A stretch of DNA of 64,000 bases from Enterococcus aquimarinus (GCF_001885765.1 NZ_JXKD01000001.1:1-64000); one strand, 5' to 3'. Counted from the stretch's first letter, positions 37,466 to 45,055 are shown. Notes: generated by a model not told the origin, from the sequence alone. Program-made: numbers and translations.

Positions 37466-37949
37466 CGAATTTAACTATGAGATTACGATGGAAATGTTGG
37501 ATCAAATGAATGAACTTCGTGTTACGGACGGTAAAATAGAAGATATTCTTAACGAAGAAAAGGGTAGTCGTGTTGCTGGAGAAGTTTTATATTATCTTGG
37601 ACTTGATTGGACTAATAAACATTTTAAATATGAGTTAGACCACTTACATCCATTCGCTCGATTTGATACAAATAAACCACCCCAAGTAACTATTGAAAAA
37701 TGGAAATTATGGCGTGGAATGAGAAATAGACTTCCAAACCTGCATCTATTAGAGGGAAGAAGTAATGCCAGTAAAAGTGATATGAGATTAATTGATTACT
37801 ATAATGATATGAATGAAGTACAAAAACAGGCATTCATGGAGCAAGCTACGATTCCGAAAGATGTAGCATTAGATTTTGAAGATTTTGATGTATTCTATGA
37901 AAAGCGTAAAGAAGTCTTATCCAACCATATCAGAGCATTACTACAATAA
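37449..37949 (+). CDS. HNH-type nuclease domain protein
   Basis: The 166 residues contain an HNH-like core: DHLHPF (64-69) gives the first His pair, NRLPNLHLLEG (93-103) the Asn, and NASKSD (106-111) the closing Asn/Lys. This pattern is typical of the nuclease end of DUF262/GmrS-like and related restriction proteins, but the NTP-using N-terminal domain of those is absent. The start codon overlaps the preceding 70-aa frame, and no separate ribosome site is seen, so it could be the C-terminal fragment of a larger gene. Confidence 0.6.
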   Translation: MKTNINEFNYEITMEMLDQMNELRVTDGKIEDILNEEKGSRVAGEVLYYLGLDWTNKHFKYELDHLHPFARFDTNKPPQVTIEKWKLWRGMRNRLPNLHLLEGRSNASKSDMRLIDYYNDMNEVQKQAFMEQATIPKDVALDFEDFDVFYEKRKEVLSNHIRALLQ

Positions 37950-37972
37950 TTTGTATCTAGGGGGGGACATGA

Positions 37973-39100
37973 GTGGGGGATAAAATAGAAATTATAGATG
38001 AGCCTAATATACCAGAAAATGATACTGAGAACTCATTAATAATTTTCAAAACTGACATAGATAAGTACGGCAGGGATATTATGGAAATGAGTGATTTCTT
38101 TGATGGATATGTTCAGCAAATGGCAATTAAGTTAAGGGAAGACTCATCCTTAAAACTAGTACGTGATTTACCGGTAAGTAATTTAGGGATTATTAATGAG
38201 GTAGTTCATCATGCCAATATTATAATGAATCAAGGTATTACGTTAATTCCTGATTTTGATAGTTTGCCAAATGATATAAATGAAAAATTGGGAAGTAAAC
38301 TCTACAGTATCGCTGATTCAAAGCAAGTAGATGGAAATCTCCGACCAGTTATACTTGATGAAAATGGTGTTAGAATAAAAGATATAACTTTAAAAAAAAT
38401 CACTAAAAAAGTTGATAATATTGAAACAGTTAGAAGCATAAGTAATCAGCTTCAAATGAAGCAAATTTACGCTAAGTTAGCTGATATACAAGAGTTTCAG
38501 ATGTATCAAATTGAAACGGATAGAGATCGTGACTTTATTGTTCCTTTCTTAGATGCAAGGTCGTTAATTCTAGAATCTAAATCAAGAAAAACGAAAGATG
38601 AACAGATTCGCTTAGTTAGGGAGGCAGATGGGAAAATAAGAACAGCTTTAGCTGCAATATATCAGAACATTGATACTACATCTAAGAGTTTTGCTAAAAA
38701 AGTGAACTATCCATTTTTGCAACCTTTCGGTAATCAGTTAAACACTTATATGAGATTTTTGACTGATGACTTACAGTTGGCAACAAAGTATGTTGGTGTC
38801 CGAATGCAATTGTTGGAGTACATTGGAGACAGTGATGCTTCAAAAGAAGTCCTACAACAATATCATCATGTGGTATATGATTTTCTTACAAAACCTTTAA
38901 CAAAAAAAGGATTGCCCGCTGCAACATTGATGCATGATTATTTTCCTTATGATAAAACTAACATTAACTGTTGGCATACATTTTCCACGGAGATGATACC
39001 AACTATTGAGTTAAATATGGAAAAACTAAGATTAAACGATAAAGACGATGTTGAAGAAGAGATATACATTGTTTCATTGGAGGATTCAGAAAATGAGTAA
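37973..39100 (+). CDS. Unrecognised 375-aa protein of the defence cluster
   Basis: I do not recognise this protein. It is soluble, rich in predicted helix, acidic at both ends, with no Cys motif, P-loop or membrane segment. A basic middle stretch (ITLKKITKKV, near 145) and long helices (about 155-290) suggest a structural or regulatory part. The start is GTG 37973 behind GGGGGGGA. The gene ends inside the start of the 66-aa zinc-ribbon gene, so the two are translationally coupled. The codon use (AGA, ATA, TTA) matches the methyltransferases upstream, consistent with one transferred cluster. Confidence 0.7.
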   Translation: MGDKIEIIDEPNIPENDTENSLIIFKTDIDKYGRDIMEMSDFFDGYVQQMAIKLREDSSLKLVRDLPVSNLGIINEVVHHANIIMNQGITLIPDFDSLPNDINEKLGSKLYSIADSKQVDGNLRPVILDENGVRIKDITLKKITKKVDNIETVRSISNQLQMKQIYAKLADIQEFQMYQIETDRDRDFIVPFLDARSLILESKSRKTKDEQIRLVREADGKIRTALAAIYQNIDTTSKSFAKKVNYPFLQPFGNQLNTYMRFLTDDLQLATKYVGVRMQLLEYIGDSDASKEVLQQYHHVVYDFLTKPLTKKGLPAATLMHDYFPYDKTNINCWHTFSTEMIPTIELNMEKLRLNDKDDVEEEIYIVSLEDSENE

Positions 39101-39293
39101 AGAAAAGACTTGTAAGGTATGTGGTCGAATAATAACCGATGAAAAGAACAAAACTGGATTGTGTCCAAAGCATCAAAAAGAAGGTATTAACATTCTAGGT
39201 GGTGTAGGTATTGGGGCAGGAGCTTTACTTATAGGCTTAAAAAAATATGGTCCCAAAATTGCTAGTGCTGCAATCAAAATAATAAAGAGATAA
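39093..39293 (+). CDS. Small zinc-ribbon membrane protein, 66 aa
   Basis: Cys7 and Cys10 (CKVCG) with Cys24 and His27 (CPKH) form a probable zinc site. A glycine-rich hydrophobic segment (33-49, INILGGVGIGAGALLIG) and a basic tail (KIASAAIKIIKR) follow, so it may insert in the membrane. The start overlaps the stop of the 375-aa gene and GGAGG lies nine bases upstream. Function unknown; membrane damage as a defence output is one possibility. Confidence 0.6.
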   Translation: MSKEKTCKVCGRIITDEKNKTGLCPKHQKEGINILGGVGIGAGALLIGLKKYGPKIASAAIKIIKR

Positions 39294-39390
39294 ATGTGGA
39301 TTTGTTCCCACAAACAACGCTATATCAAAAATAGTCGTAGAACAGTTCCCACATACAAGCAACAACCCAAAATGCCCCAAGACATCAATC
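39294..39390. repeat. Diverged direct repeat, copy B
   Basis: The counterpart of 31374-31470. It begins directly at the stop of the zinc-ribbon gene. It has two copies of GTTCCCACA(A/T)AC 41 bases apart (39304 and 39345) and the block AAGACATCAA. The two copies bracket the methyltransferase cluster. Confidence 0.55.
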
Positions 39391-39643
39391 TTGTCATGTC
39401 ACCACATGGTGTTAGAGGAAACATATCTACACTGAACCTTTTAATTTTAGTTATACTTTTTAATTATTTCTTCTGAATAAATGTAAGGGTATTCAAGTTA
39501 GATTTAATCACCAACGCTCCAATCAAAAAACTCAATACGTTAGTAATCTAAAGCGTATCACAAGTTCGAGCACCTTTCTAAACGCATTGATTTCAAGCCT
39601 TTTCCGGGGTTATGCCCAGGAGAGGGCTTTTTATTTTTGTGTC

Positions 39644-39771
39644 AAAATCTGCATGAAAATAGATCCTCCTTACAATACTGGTAATGATAGTTTTAAATAC
39701 AATGATCGATTTAACCATTCGACTTGGCTAACTTTCATGAAAAACAGACTTGAAAAAGAACGCCTTTATTC
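39644..39771 (+). pseudogene. Fragment of a type III methyltransferase (mod)
   Basis: The frame reads IDPPYNTGNDSFKYND and STWLTFMKNRLE, the catalytic motif IV region of type III Mod proteins. Everything before and after is missing, and it runs directly into a fragment of the res gene. So a deletion removed most of mod and the front of res. Confidence 0.75.
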
Positions 39772-40292
39772 GAGGGTGTTGCGTTTTCTGATCTAATTGA
39801 CGATTACTATGTAGAAATCAGTAAAATAAATACAAATGTAAAAGATATAGATGAATTCAAATAACCACGTTCCATGCGTCATTTTGATTGGTATGTCTAT
39901 AATCAAGCCATCGTAAACTCTTGGGAAAGTTCTCTGATTAATTTTATAAACGAGTTTATGAGTGAATTGAAAGCTAAATATGAAGAGGTTTATTTAATTA
40001 GAAATGAATGGCAAGTTAAGATTGTTGAAATAAATGGAACAAGACGATTTATGCCTGACTTTTTATTGTATTTAAAAGATTAATCATTAACCTATCAAGT
40101 ATTTATTGAACCAAAAGGGGATCACTTTCGCCCTCAGGTTCAATGGAAAGAAGATTTCTTGCTTTCTCTATCTGTAAGAAAAGACATCGAAGTCTCAACT
40201 GAAAACGATGACGTAAGATTAATTGGTTTAAAATTCTATTCCAGAACAACTACCTTTAAAAATGATTTTAACGAGAAATTATTAAACCAATA
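39772..40292 (+). pseudogene. Fragment of a type III restriction endonuclease (res C-terminus)
   Basis: One continuous frame with two TAA stops (39861 and 40081) encodes the last ~170 residues of a Res subunit: FSDLIDDYYVEISKI, HFDWYVYNQAIVNSWE, the nuclease core RRFMPDFLLYLKD and YQVFIEPKGDH (PD...ExK), then VRLIGLKFYS. The ATPase part is gone. Dead gene. Confidence 0.8.
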
Positions 40293-40386
40293 ACTGTCTA
40301 ATCGTTGGTTTGAAGTCTACCTAAAAATTGACACTTACTAGGTATTGATCTGATTTAATTTTTTATAGTTTATTCGCGATTTTTTT

Positions 40387-40391
40387 AGTGC
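40387..40391. repeat. Target-site duplication AGTGC, left copy
   Basis: AGTGC directly precedes the TGTAAC end of the IS21 element and recurs at 43206-43210 directly after its GTTACA end. Confidence 0.75.
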
Positions 40392-40440
40392 TGTAACTGC
40401 TAAACTAAAGTAGACCATTTTCGCCAGACAATAATGGACC

Positions 40441-41722
40441 ACTTTTAATCCAAAAATATCAAGAAGGAGGAAAGGCTGTTTTTTCACACGGTAATAGAGG
40501 AAAAAAACAGATACACGCCGTACCAGAGAATGTAAAAAAACAAATCATTGGGCTTTATCAACAGTTTAATATAAAACCGAACGTGAAGCACTTTACTGAA
40601 ATATTAAAGGAGGATTATGCGATCTGTTACACCGATACAACGATTCGAAATATTTTATACCTAGCGAATATTATCTCACCTAAAACACAAAGAAAGACAC
40701 GAAAAAAAATAAAAGCTCGAATCAAAGCACAATCAATGAAAGCAAAGACAGAGCTTGATAATCCACTGCTTCCAAGAGCCGAAGATCAACTGGCTTCACC
40801 CGAAAAAATCCATCCTAGCCGCTCTAGGAAAAAATACCAAGGAGAGCTGATTCAAATGGATGCCAGTTCATACAATTGGTTCGGGAACGACGTCACCCAT
40901 CTTCACTTAGCGATTGATGACGCTTCTGGGGATATCGTTGGTGGGTATTTCGACACGCAAGAAACGCTCAATGGCTATTATCATGTGCTCCATCAGATCC
41001 TCCGTAACCGAGGGATTCCTTTAGCTTTTTTAACCGATAAACGAACCGTTTTTGACTATCAATCCAAAACCAAGAAAGTCGTTGAGGAAGATACCTTCAC
41101 GCAATTTGGTTTTGCCTGCCATCAACTCGGTATTGACATTCGTACCTCCTCTATTCCACAAGCGAAAGGCCGTGTAGAACGATTAAACGGCACGGTTCAA
41201 TCACGACTTCCTGTAGATTTAGAATTAGCAGGGATCCAATCTATTGAGGAAGCCAATCATTTTTTAACAAAATGGATTCAATCATTTAATAGGAAGTTTG
41301 GTAATAAGACGAAGGAATCAATCTATGAGAAGGCACCTACGAAATCAGAGATGAATTTATTATTAGCACGAGTCGCAAATAGAAAAATCGATAGTGGGCA
41401 TCACATTCGGTATCAAAATAACTACTATTTACCGACGGAGGGTAGCGAAGATCAGTACTTTACACGCGGATCAAAAGCCCTCGTTATCGAATCCTTTAAC
41501 GGCGAAATCTATGTAAATATCGCTGAAAAAATATACACAACAAGGAGACTGAAAGAACATGACGACTATTCAACAGAGTTTGACCCGATTCCAGAGCAAA
41601 AAAAAGAAAGACGCCAGTATATTCCCCCACAATCTCACCCGTGGAAACTAGAGTCTTTCAAAAGATATCATCGCAGCATCGGAAAAACACTCGAAGAATA
41701 TGAAGCTGAACGAGCAGCTTAA
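40441..41722 (+). pseudogene. ISNCY-family DDE transposase, N-terminally truncated
   Basis: The frame reads continuously from QKYQEGGKAVFSHGNRGKK to the stop at 41722. The N-terminal helix-turn-helix and start codon are missing; the junction with the IS21 left end is at about 40441. The catalytic residues remain: Asp in LIQMDASSYNWFG, Asp in LAFLTDKRTVFDY and Glu in KGRVERLNGT. GTG 40583 is an internal codon. Confidence 0.75.
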
Positions 41723-41788
41723 TTCTTATTTTACCAAATGCGGTCACATTAATGTGAGCCTAGGATTTAGGACATTTTACCTTTCGCT

Positions 41789-42388
41789 TGACATACTGTG
41801 CTGTATCTTTCTAATCGCTATTCTGTTCCTCTAGGAACGTATCATGCTTTAGGAAAAGTGGTTCAGTTAAAGATAGACCAGACTCGTTTGATTATCTATG
41901 ATTCCGAAAATGGAGAAACGCTTGGGAAACATAATCTCTCAAAAGAAAAAGGAAAACTAATTCAAGATAAGAACCACTTGCGAGATCGCACTAAAGGTAT
42001 TTCTGCAATGATGGAATCTACTATTGGAAAATTTGAAGCTCAGGTCCTAGCTCAAATCTTTATGTTAGAAATCAAAAAGAAATACCCACGGTATATCCGA
42101 GATCAATTACAGCTAGTCAACCAACAATGGAATCACTTTCCTTCGATATTCGTCAATAGCGGTTTAAAATTGTGTGTAGAAAAAAGACTGTTCAGCGCTT
42201 CAGAACTAAAGGATATGATTCGATTTTTAACAGAGTCAGCACAACACGAACCGATAGAATTGTTTGAAGAATCTCCTGCTAAAATTAAGCCGTTAGATGA
42301 GCAGTTAAACGATATTCTAGAGATAAAACCTTCGATTCGTTCTTTAGAAACCTATCTTCCCTTTTTAGAAGGAGGTACTAATAATTGA
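41789..42388 (+). pseudogene. istA: C-terminal fragment of the IS21 transposase istA
   Basis: The frame starts inside the gene with LYLSNRYSVPLGTY, the beta-barrel region behind the DDE domain of IstA. It ends at 42388, overlapping istB by 4 bases. About two thirds of IstA, including the catalytic core, is missing. Confidence 0.7.
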
Positions 42389-43131
42389 GTATTTATACCG
42401 AATTACAAAGTAAAATGAAAGCAGTGAGGCTCGTTGAGTCCTATGACGCATTACCTCAGTTAATTAAGAAAGCAGAAACACAGGAATTATCATATAGCCA
42501 GTTCTTACTTTCTGTTATGACGTATGAACAACAACGGAGAAGCGAAAAAGTAATCGAAAAAAGATTGAAGTGGGCTTCTTTTCCTATTTATAAGACACTA
42601 GAAGAATTCTCCCTTCAAGAACAACCTACTTTAAAAAAGCAGTCATTTAATCAGTTAACTGATTTGGCATGGCTTGATCAGTTGTATAATTTAATTCTTC
42701 TAGGCCCCACTGGCGTGGGAAAAACACATTTAGCTATAGGTATTGGCATAAAAGCGATACAAGAAGGTTATAAGGTTGCTTTTATCTCAATGGGAGAATT
42801 GATTCATGTGTTAAAAACAGAAGAAATGACACGTAAGTCCAGGCTTCGATTAAAAAGAATACGAGAAGCCAATTTAGTCATACTAGATGATTTAATGTTT
42901 ATGGCGATAGATAGAAGAGAAGCCAATCTTCTATCTATCGCCATAAACGAGCTGTATAATCAATCTTCTATCCTTCTAACGTCTAATAAAGGCCCTGGAG
43001 ATTGGGGAGAGTTGCTTGGTGATCCAGCTCCTACAGCAGCTATATTAGGTCGTTTGATTCATCGGTCTGAAGTAATACAATTAGGCGGAGATAGCTATAG
43101 AATGAAATATAGAAGTACTATATTTCACTAA
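42385..43131 (+). CDS. istB: IS21 helper ATPase IstB
   Basis: AAA+ target-selection ATPase. The 248 residues have Walker A GPTGVGKTH near 110, Walker B-like VILDDLMFM, RREANLL and the sensor region ILLTSNKGPGDWGELLGD. The start is TTG 42385 behind GGAGG. The coding sequence around codons 171-188 contains a perfect 22-bp inverted repeat. Confidence 0.88.
   Translation: MSIYTELQSKMKAVRLVESYDALPQLIKKAETQELSYSQFLLSVMTYEQQRRSEKVIEKRLKWASFPIYKTLEEFSLQEQPTLKKQSFNQLTDLAWLDQLYNLILLGPTGVGKTHLAIGIGIKAIQEGYKVAFISMGELIHVLKTEEMTRKSRLRLKRIREANLVILDDLMFMAIDRREANLLSIAINELYNQSSILLTSNKGPGDWGELLGDPAPTAAILGRLIHRSEVIQLGGDSYRMKYRSTIFH
42897..42948. repeat. Perfect 22-bp inverted repeat inside istB
   Basis: The left arm 42897-42918 (begins GTTTATGGCGATAGATAG) is the exact reverse complement of 42927-42948, with the 8-base loop GAAGCCAA. 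The protein reading through it still looks like IstB. Confidence 0.9.
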
Positions 43132-43205
43132 GAATTTTAATGAATAAATACGAGTTGGCCCATTTTTGTTTGGCGAAAATGGCCCACTTTTACTTGACGG
43201 TTACA

Positions 43206-43210
43206 AGTGC
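43206..43210. repeat. Target-site duplication AGTGC, right copy
   Basis: Matches 40387-40391 on the other side of the IS21 element. Confidence 0.75.
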
Positions 43211-43214
43211 CAGT

Positions 43215-43640
43215 ATTTTAAATTTTTATATGCTCATAGGTATTCTTTTAGTAATCTCTTCGGTATGGGCATCAAAAGTCAGGAGTGGAGAATATCGAGT
43301 TTTTGATAATGGTTATTGAGATCGACCTCCTCTTGTTTTCCGAATGTATCGTAAGAGCCAAATCCAAATCAATTACAATCGTATCAATCGCTTCTGGGTC
43401 AAATATTTGTCTAAATAACGTGGATTTAATTGATTGAATCCTTCGGTATTTTCAGGTTTAGTGGTTTGCAACATCCGCGATACTGTGTCGTGAGAGTCAA
43501 GTTTTTACTGTTAAAGTGTTTGGATAAATAATCCATTGTGGGCCAAGTTATACTAAGTATCATCAGTTTTGGAACCGACAATTTGAGTGTTTACGCTCGT
43601 CTTTAAAATAAACCGCCTGATCAAATAATCAACTAAAATT
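43215..43640 (-). pseudogene. Remnant of an IS1380-family transposase
   Basis: Read on the minus strand, one frame gives DSHDTVSRMLQTTKPENTEG and NQLNPRYLDK, and another gives TIVIDLD, then SYDTFGKQEEVDLNNHYQ. These are the N-terminal and first-catalytic-Asp regions of IS1380 transposases. Frameshifts and stops interrupt it and the rest is absent. The IS21 element lies directly beside it and probably inserted into this remnant. Confidence 0.7.
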
Positions 43641-43717
43641 TGATTGTAAAATAAATGACTATTCTTATTTACCTTGCTTAACTAAATAATTTGCTTTAAA
43701 AAAAGATATATTTTAAA

Positions 43718-43885
43718 TTATTTAGCCAGTTCATTTAATTTAATTAATTTGTAACATTCGTAGTTAAAGATATCTTTTATCAAAAAGATATCTTTAACTA
43801 CGATAGTGGTTGAATAATCTAATGTTTCAATTAGTATTTTATTATTCATCGTTAAGATTGTACCTAGGTTATTCTTGAAATACAT
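43718..43885 (-). CDS. Orphan small protein, 55 aa
   Basis: I do not recognise this protein. A strong GGAAGGAGG lies 8 bases before the ATG at 43885. The protein (MYFKNNLGTILTMNNKILIE...) is Ile/Lys/Asn-rich with alternating hydrophobic residues and one Cys, and contains the repeated segment KDIF-LI-KDIF, which is encoded by a 20-bp palindrome. Upstream on the same strand a short frame at about 43919-44020 reads VPYIYVINIFNSLSFYS, which resembles the first helix of a membrane transporter but is cut by a stop. So the gene may be part of a broken peptide or transporter unit. Confidence 0.5.
   Translation of the reverse strand: MYFKNNLGTILTMNNKILIETLDYSTTIVVKDIFLIKDIFNYECYKLIKLNELAK
43759..43802. 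repeat. Perfect 20-bp inverted repeat with nested palindrome
   Basis: CGTAGTTAAAGATATCTTT (43759-43777) is exactly complementary to 43784-43802, extended by one T:A pair towards the 4-base loop ATCA. Each arm contains the palindrome AAAGATATCTTT. It lies inside the 55-aa gene. Confidence 0.9.
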
Positions 43886-44075
43886 TTTAAAACCTCCTTC
43901 CTAACAGTAAGTACGTATAAATCATAAAATTTTTTTATTATATCGACTGTAAAAAGATAGGGAGTTAAAAATATTAATTACATAAATGTATGGAACCTTT
44001 TTATTTAACTCTTTAGTCATCCTCCGTATAGTCTTTATTATAAATTGTTATGCTAAACTACGACAAATTTATAAG

Positions 44076-44282
44076 ACTGCATGGATTGAATTGTGGTGCT
44101 CATAGATATTTTTTATTATATCCTTTATAATAGGAGTATAGTTGAGATTAGATACAATCAATGTTTATGAAAAAATTGTTTTTGTTGCATCCTGTATGCG
44201 GGTGTATGGATTGAAATTGCTAATTGTGTATTAATACTTCCTTTAATCAAGTTGCATCCTTCACGGGTGCACGGATTGAAAT
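44076..44282 (+). CRISPR. Decayed type I-C-like CRISPR array without cas genes
   Basis: The best repeat is 44251-44282 (32 bases, GTTGCATCCTTCACGGGTGC then ACGGATTGAAAT), the type I-C repeat pattern. A second copy, 44184-44217, has the same ends and GGATTGAAAT but two extra bases in the loop. The 33-base sequence between them (44218-44250) is a normal I-C spacer length. A third copy survives only as its 3' half (TGCATGGATTGAA, 44078-44090), 93 bases upstream. No cas gene is in the window. Confidence 0.65.
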
Positions 44283-44317
44283 AAATTAGAGTCATGTTGT
44301 GTCTAATGCTTTCAATA

Positions 44318-44346
44318 CTACGGTGCTCGATCACAGAGCACCGTAG
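44318..44346. other. Perfect 11-bp hairpin after the CRISPR remnant
   Basis: CTACGGTGCTC (44318-44328) pairs with GAGCACCGTAG (44336-44346) around GATCACA. There is no T-run, so it is not a standard terminator. Confidence 0.6.
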
Positions 44347-44711
44347 CTATTATTAGTCATATAATCCTCGCAATATTGTGTTTGCAGACCAATATGCTTG
44401 CTTGATGTATACTAAGAACAAGCAGTCTTTTGTTACTATGAGACCATGAATAAAATAAATAATCATAACCGGATGTAGGTAGTGTGCTAACGCATCCGGT
44501 TATTTGGCGTTCCTTAATAATATAAATGTGATTTAGCACTATGGATAAAAATTCTCATTAATCCATTATAAAGAAAAATGTTTCTTTACTTAAATCGCAT
44601 GTTATTCCTTAATTATTCTATTTTTGATTCACTTCATCGTAAAAACCACGAGATTAATCCTATTAAACACTTGTTTTCTAAGCTATTTTTCCATTTCTCC
44701 ATTAAATTTTA
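44347..44711. other. Gene-free stretch before the ilv promoter
   Basis: No gene is recognised. It contains a hairpin AACCGGATG (44467-44475) with CATCCGGTT (44493-44501), a 17-base loop, and otherwise AT-rich sequence. Confidence 0.4.
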
Positions 44712-44726
44712 AATATTCTGACAAAA
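44712..44726. promoter_or_regulatory. Possible CodY-binding box upstream of the ilv promoter
   Basis: AATATTCTGACAAAA matches 11 of 15 positions of the CodY consensus AATTTTCWGAAAATT, 5 bases before the -35 box. CodY commonly represses ilv genes in Firmicutes. The match is weak. Confidence 0.35.
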
Positions 44727-44730
44727 CTAA

Positions 44731-44759
44731 TTGACTTTTAATAAAGTTAACTGTATATT
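44731..44759 (+). promoter_or_regulatory. Promoter of ilvBNCA
   Basis: TTGACT (44731-44736), 17 bases, TATATT (44754-44759). Confidence 0.65.
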
Positions 44760-44802
44760 ATAAAGACATTAAAACAAATTCATTTAAGAGGAGACGATTT
44801 CG

Positions 44803-44850
44803 ATGCAATTCACGAATGACCTATATTTATTAGTCATTATTATTAGGTAA
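44803..44850 (+). CDS. ilv leader peptide
   Basis: A 15-codon gene, MQFTNDLYLLVIIIR, behind AAGAGGAGA. Seven of its residues are Leu, Ile or Val, clustered as LYLLVIII. Ribosome stalling at these codons when branched-chain aminoacyl-tRNA is scarce should change folding of the RNA downstream. That RNA contains a terminator (44925-44967) and a competing hairpin, so the peptide is the sensor of a classic attenuator for ilvBNCA. Confidence 0.85.
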   Translation: MQFTNDLYLLVIIIR

Positions 44851-44912
44851 AGGACTTAGAACACAGGGGAGCTACAATCCACTTGTTTGAGTCCTATTCG
44901 TGTTACGAAATG

Positions 44913-44967
44913 GGATTCTCGCAAAAGAGTATCCTATCTGATTGATAGAAGGATGCTCTTTTTTTAT
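44913..44967 (+). terminator. ilv attenuator: antiterminator and terminator hairpins
   Basis: The terminator AGAGTATCCTATC...GATAGAAGGATGCTCT (44926-44959) is followed by seven T. The 5' arm GAGTATCC (44927-44934) can instead pair with GGATTCTC (44913-44920, one mismatch), which would prevent terminator formation. The two structures exclude each other. Confidence 0.75.
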
Positions 44968-45055
44968 TCGATATTTTGTATTTTGGTAGATGAGAATTTC
45001 CACAACACAAATAGAAGAGATTGAATTGTTTACTTAAAAATTAGGAGGAATTTTG

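Larger units (their letters stand above)
40392..43205. mobile_element. IS21-family element disrupted by ISNCY-like sequence
   Basis: The ends are long imperfect inverted repeats: TGTAACTGCTAA... at 40392 and its complement ending ...GGTTACA at 43205. The shared internal block CCATTTTCGCCA is clear on both sides. TG...CA termini and a 5-bp duplication fit IS21. Inside, the left end is followed at about 40441 by a truncated ISNCY-type transposase gene, then by the C-terminal part of istA and intact istB. So another IS entered istA and a deletion fused the left end to the inner part of that IS. Transposition by this copy is not expected. Confidence 0.8.

Noticed and set aside
39294-39476. 60-codon frame behind the zinc-ribbon gene
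   Set aside because: It lies over the diverged direct repeat, starts at the preceding stop without a ribosome site, and has no recognisable protein.
43919-44020. 32-codon minus-strand frame resembling the first helix of a transporter
   Set aside because: The GGAGG directly abuts the ATG, the frame is very short and there is no continuation, so I do not list it as a gene.
44760-45055. T-box riboswitch in the ilv leader
   Set aside because: The conserved T-box sequence (AAGGGTGGAACCGCG-like) and specifier stem are absent; the leader peptide explains the terminator better.
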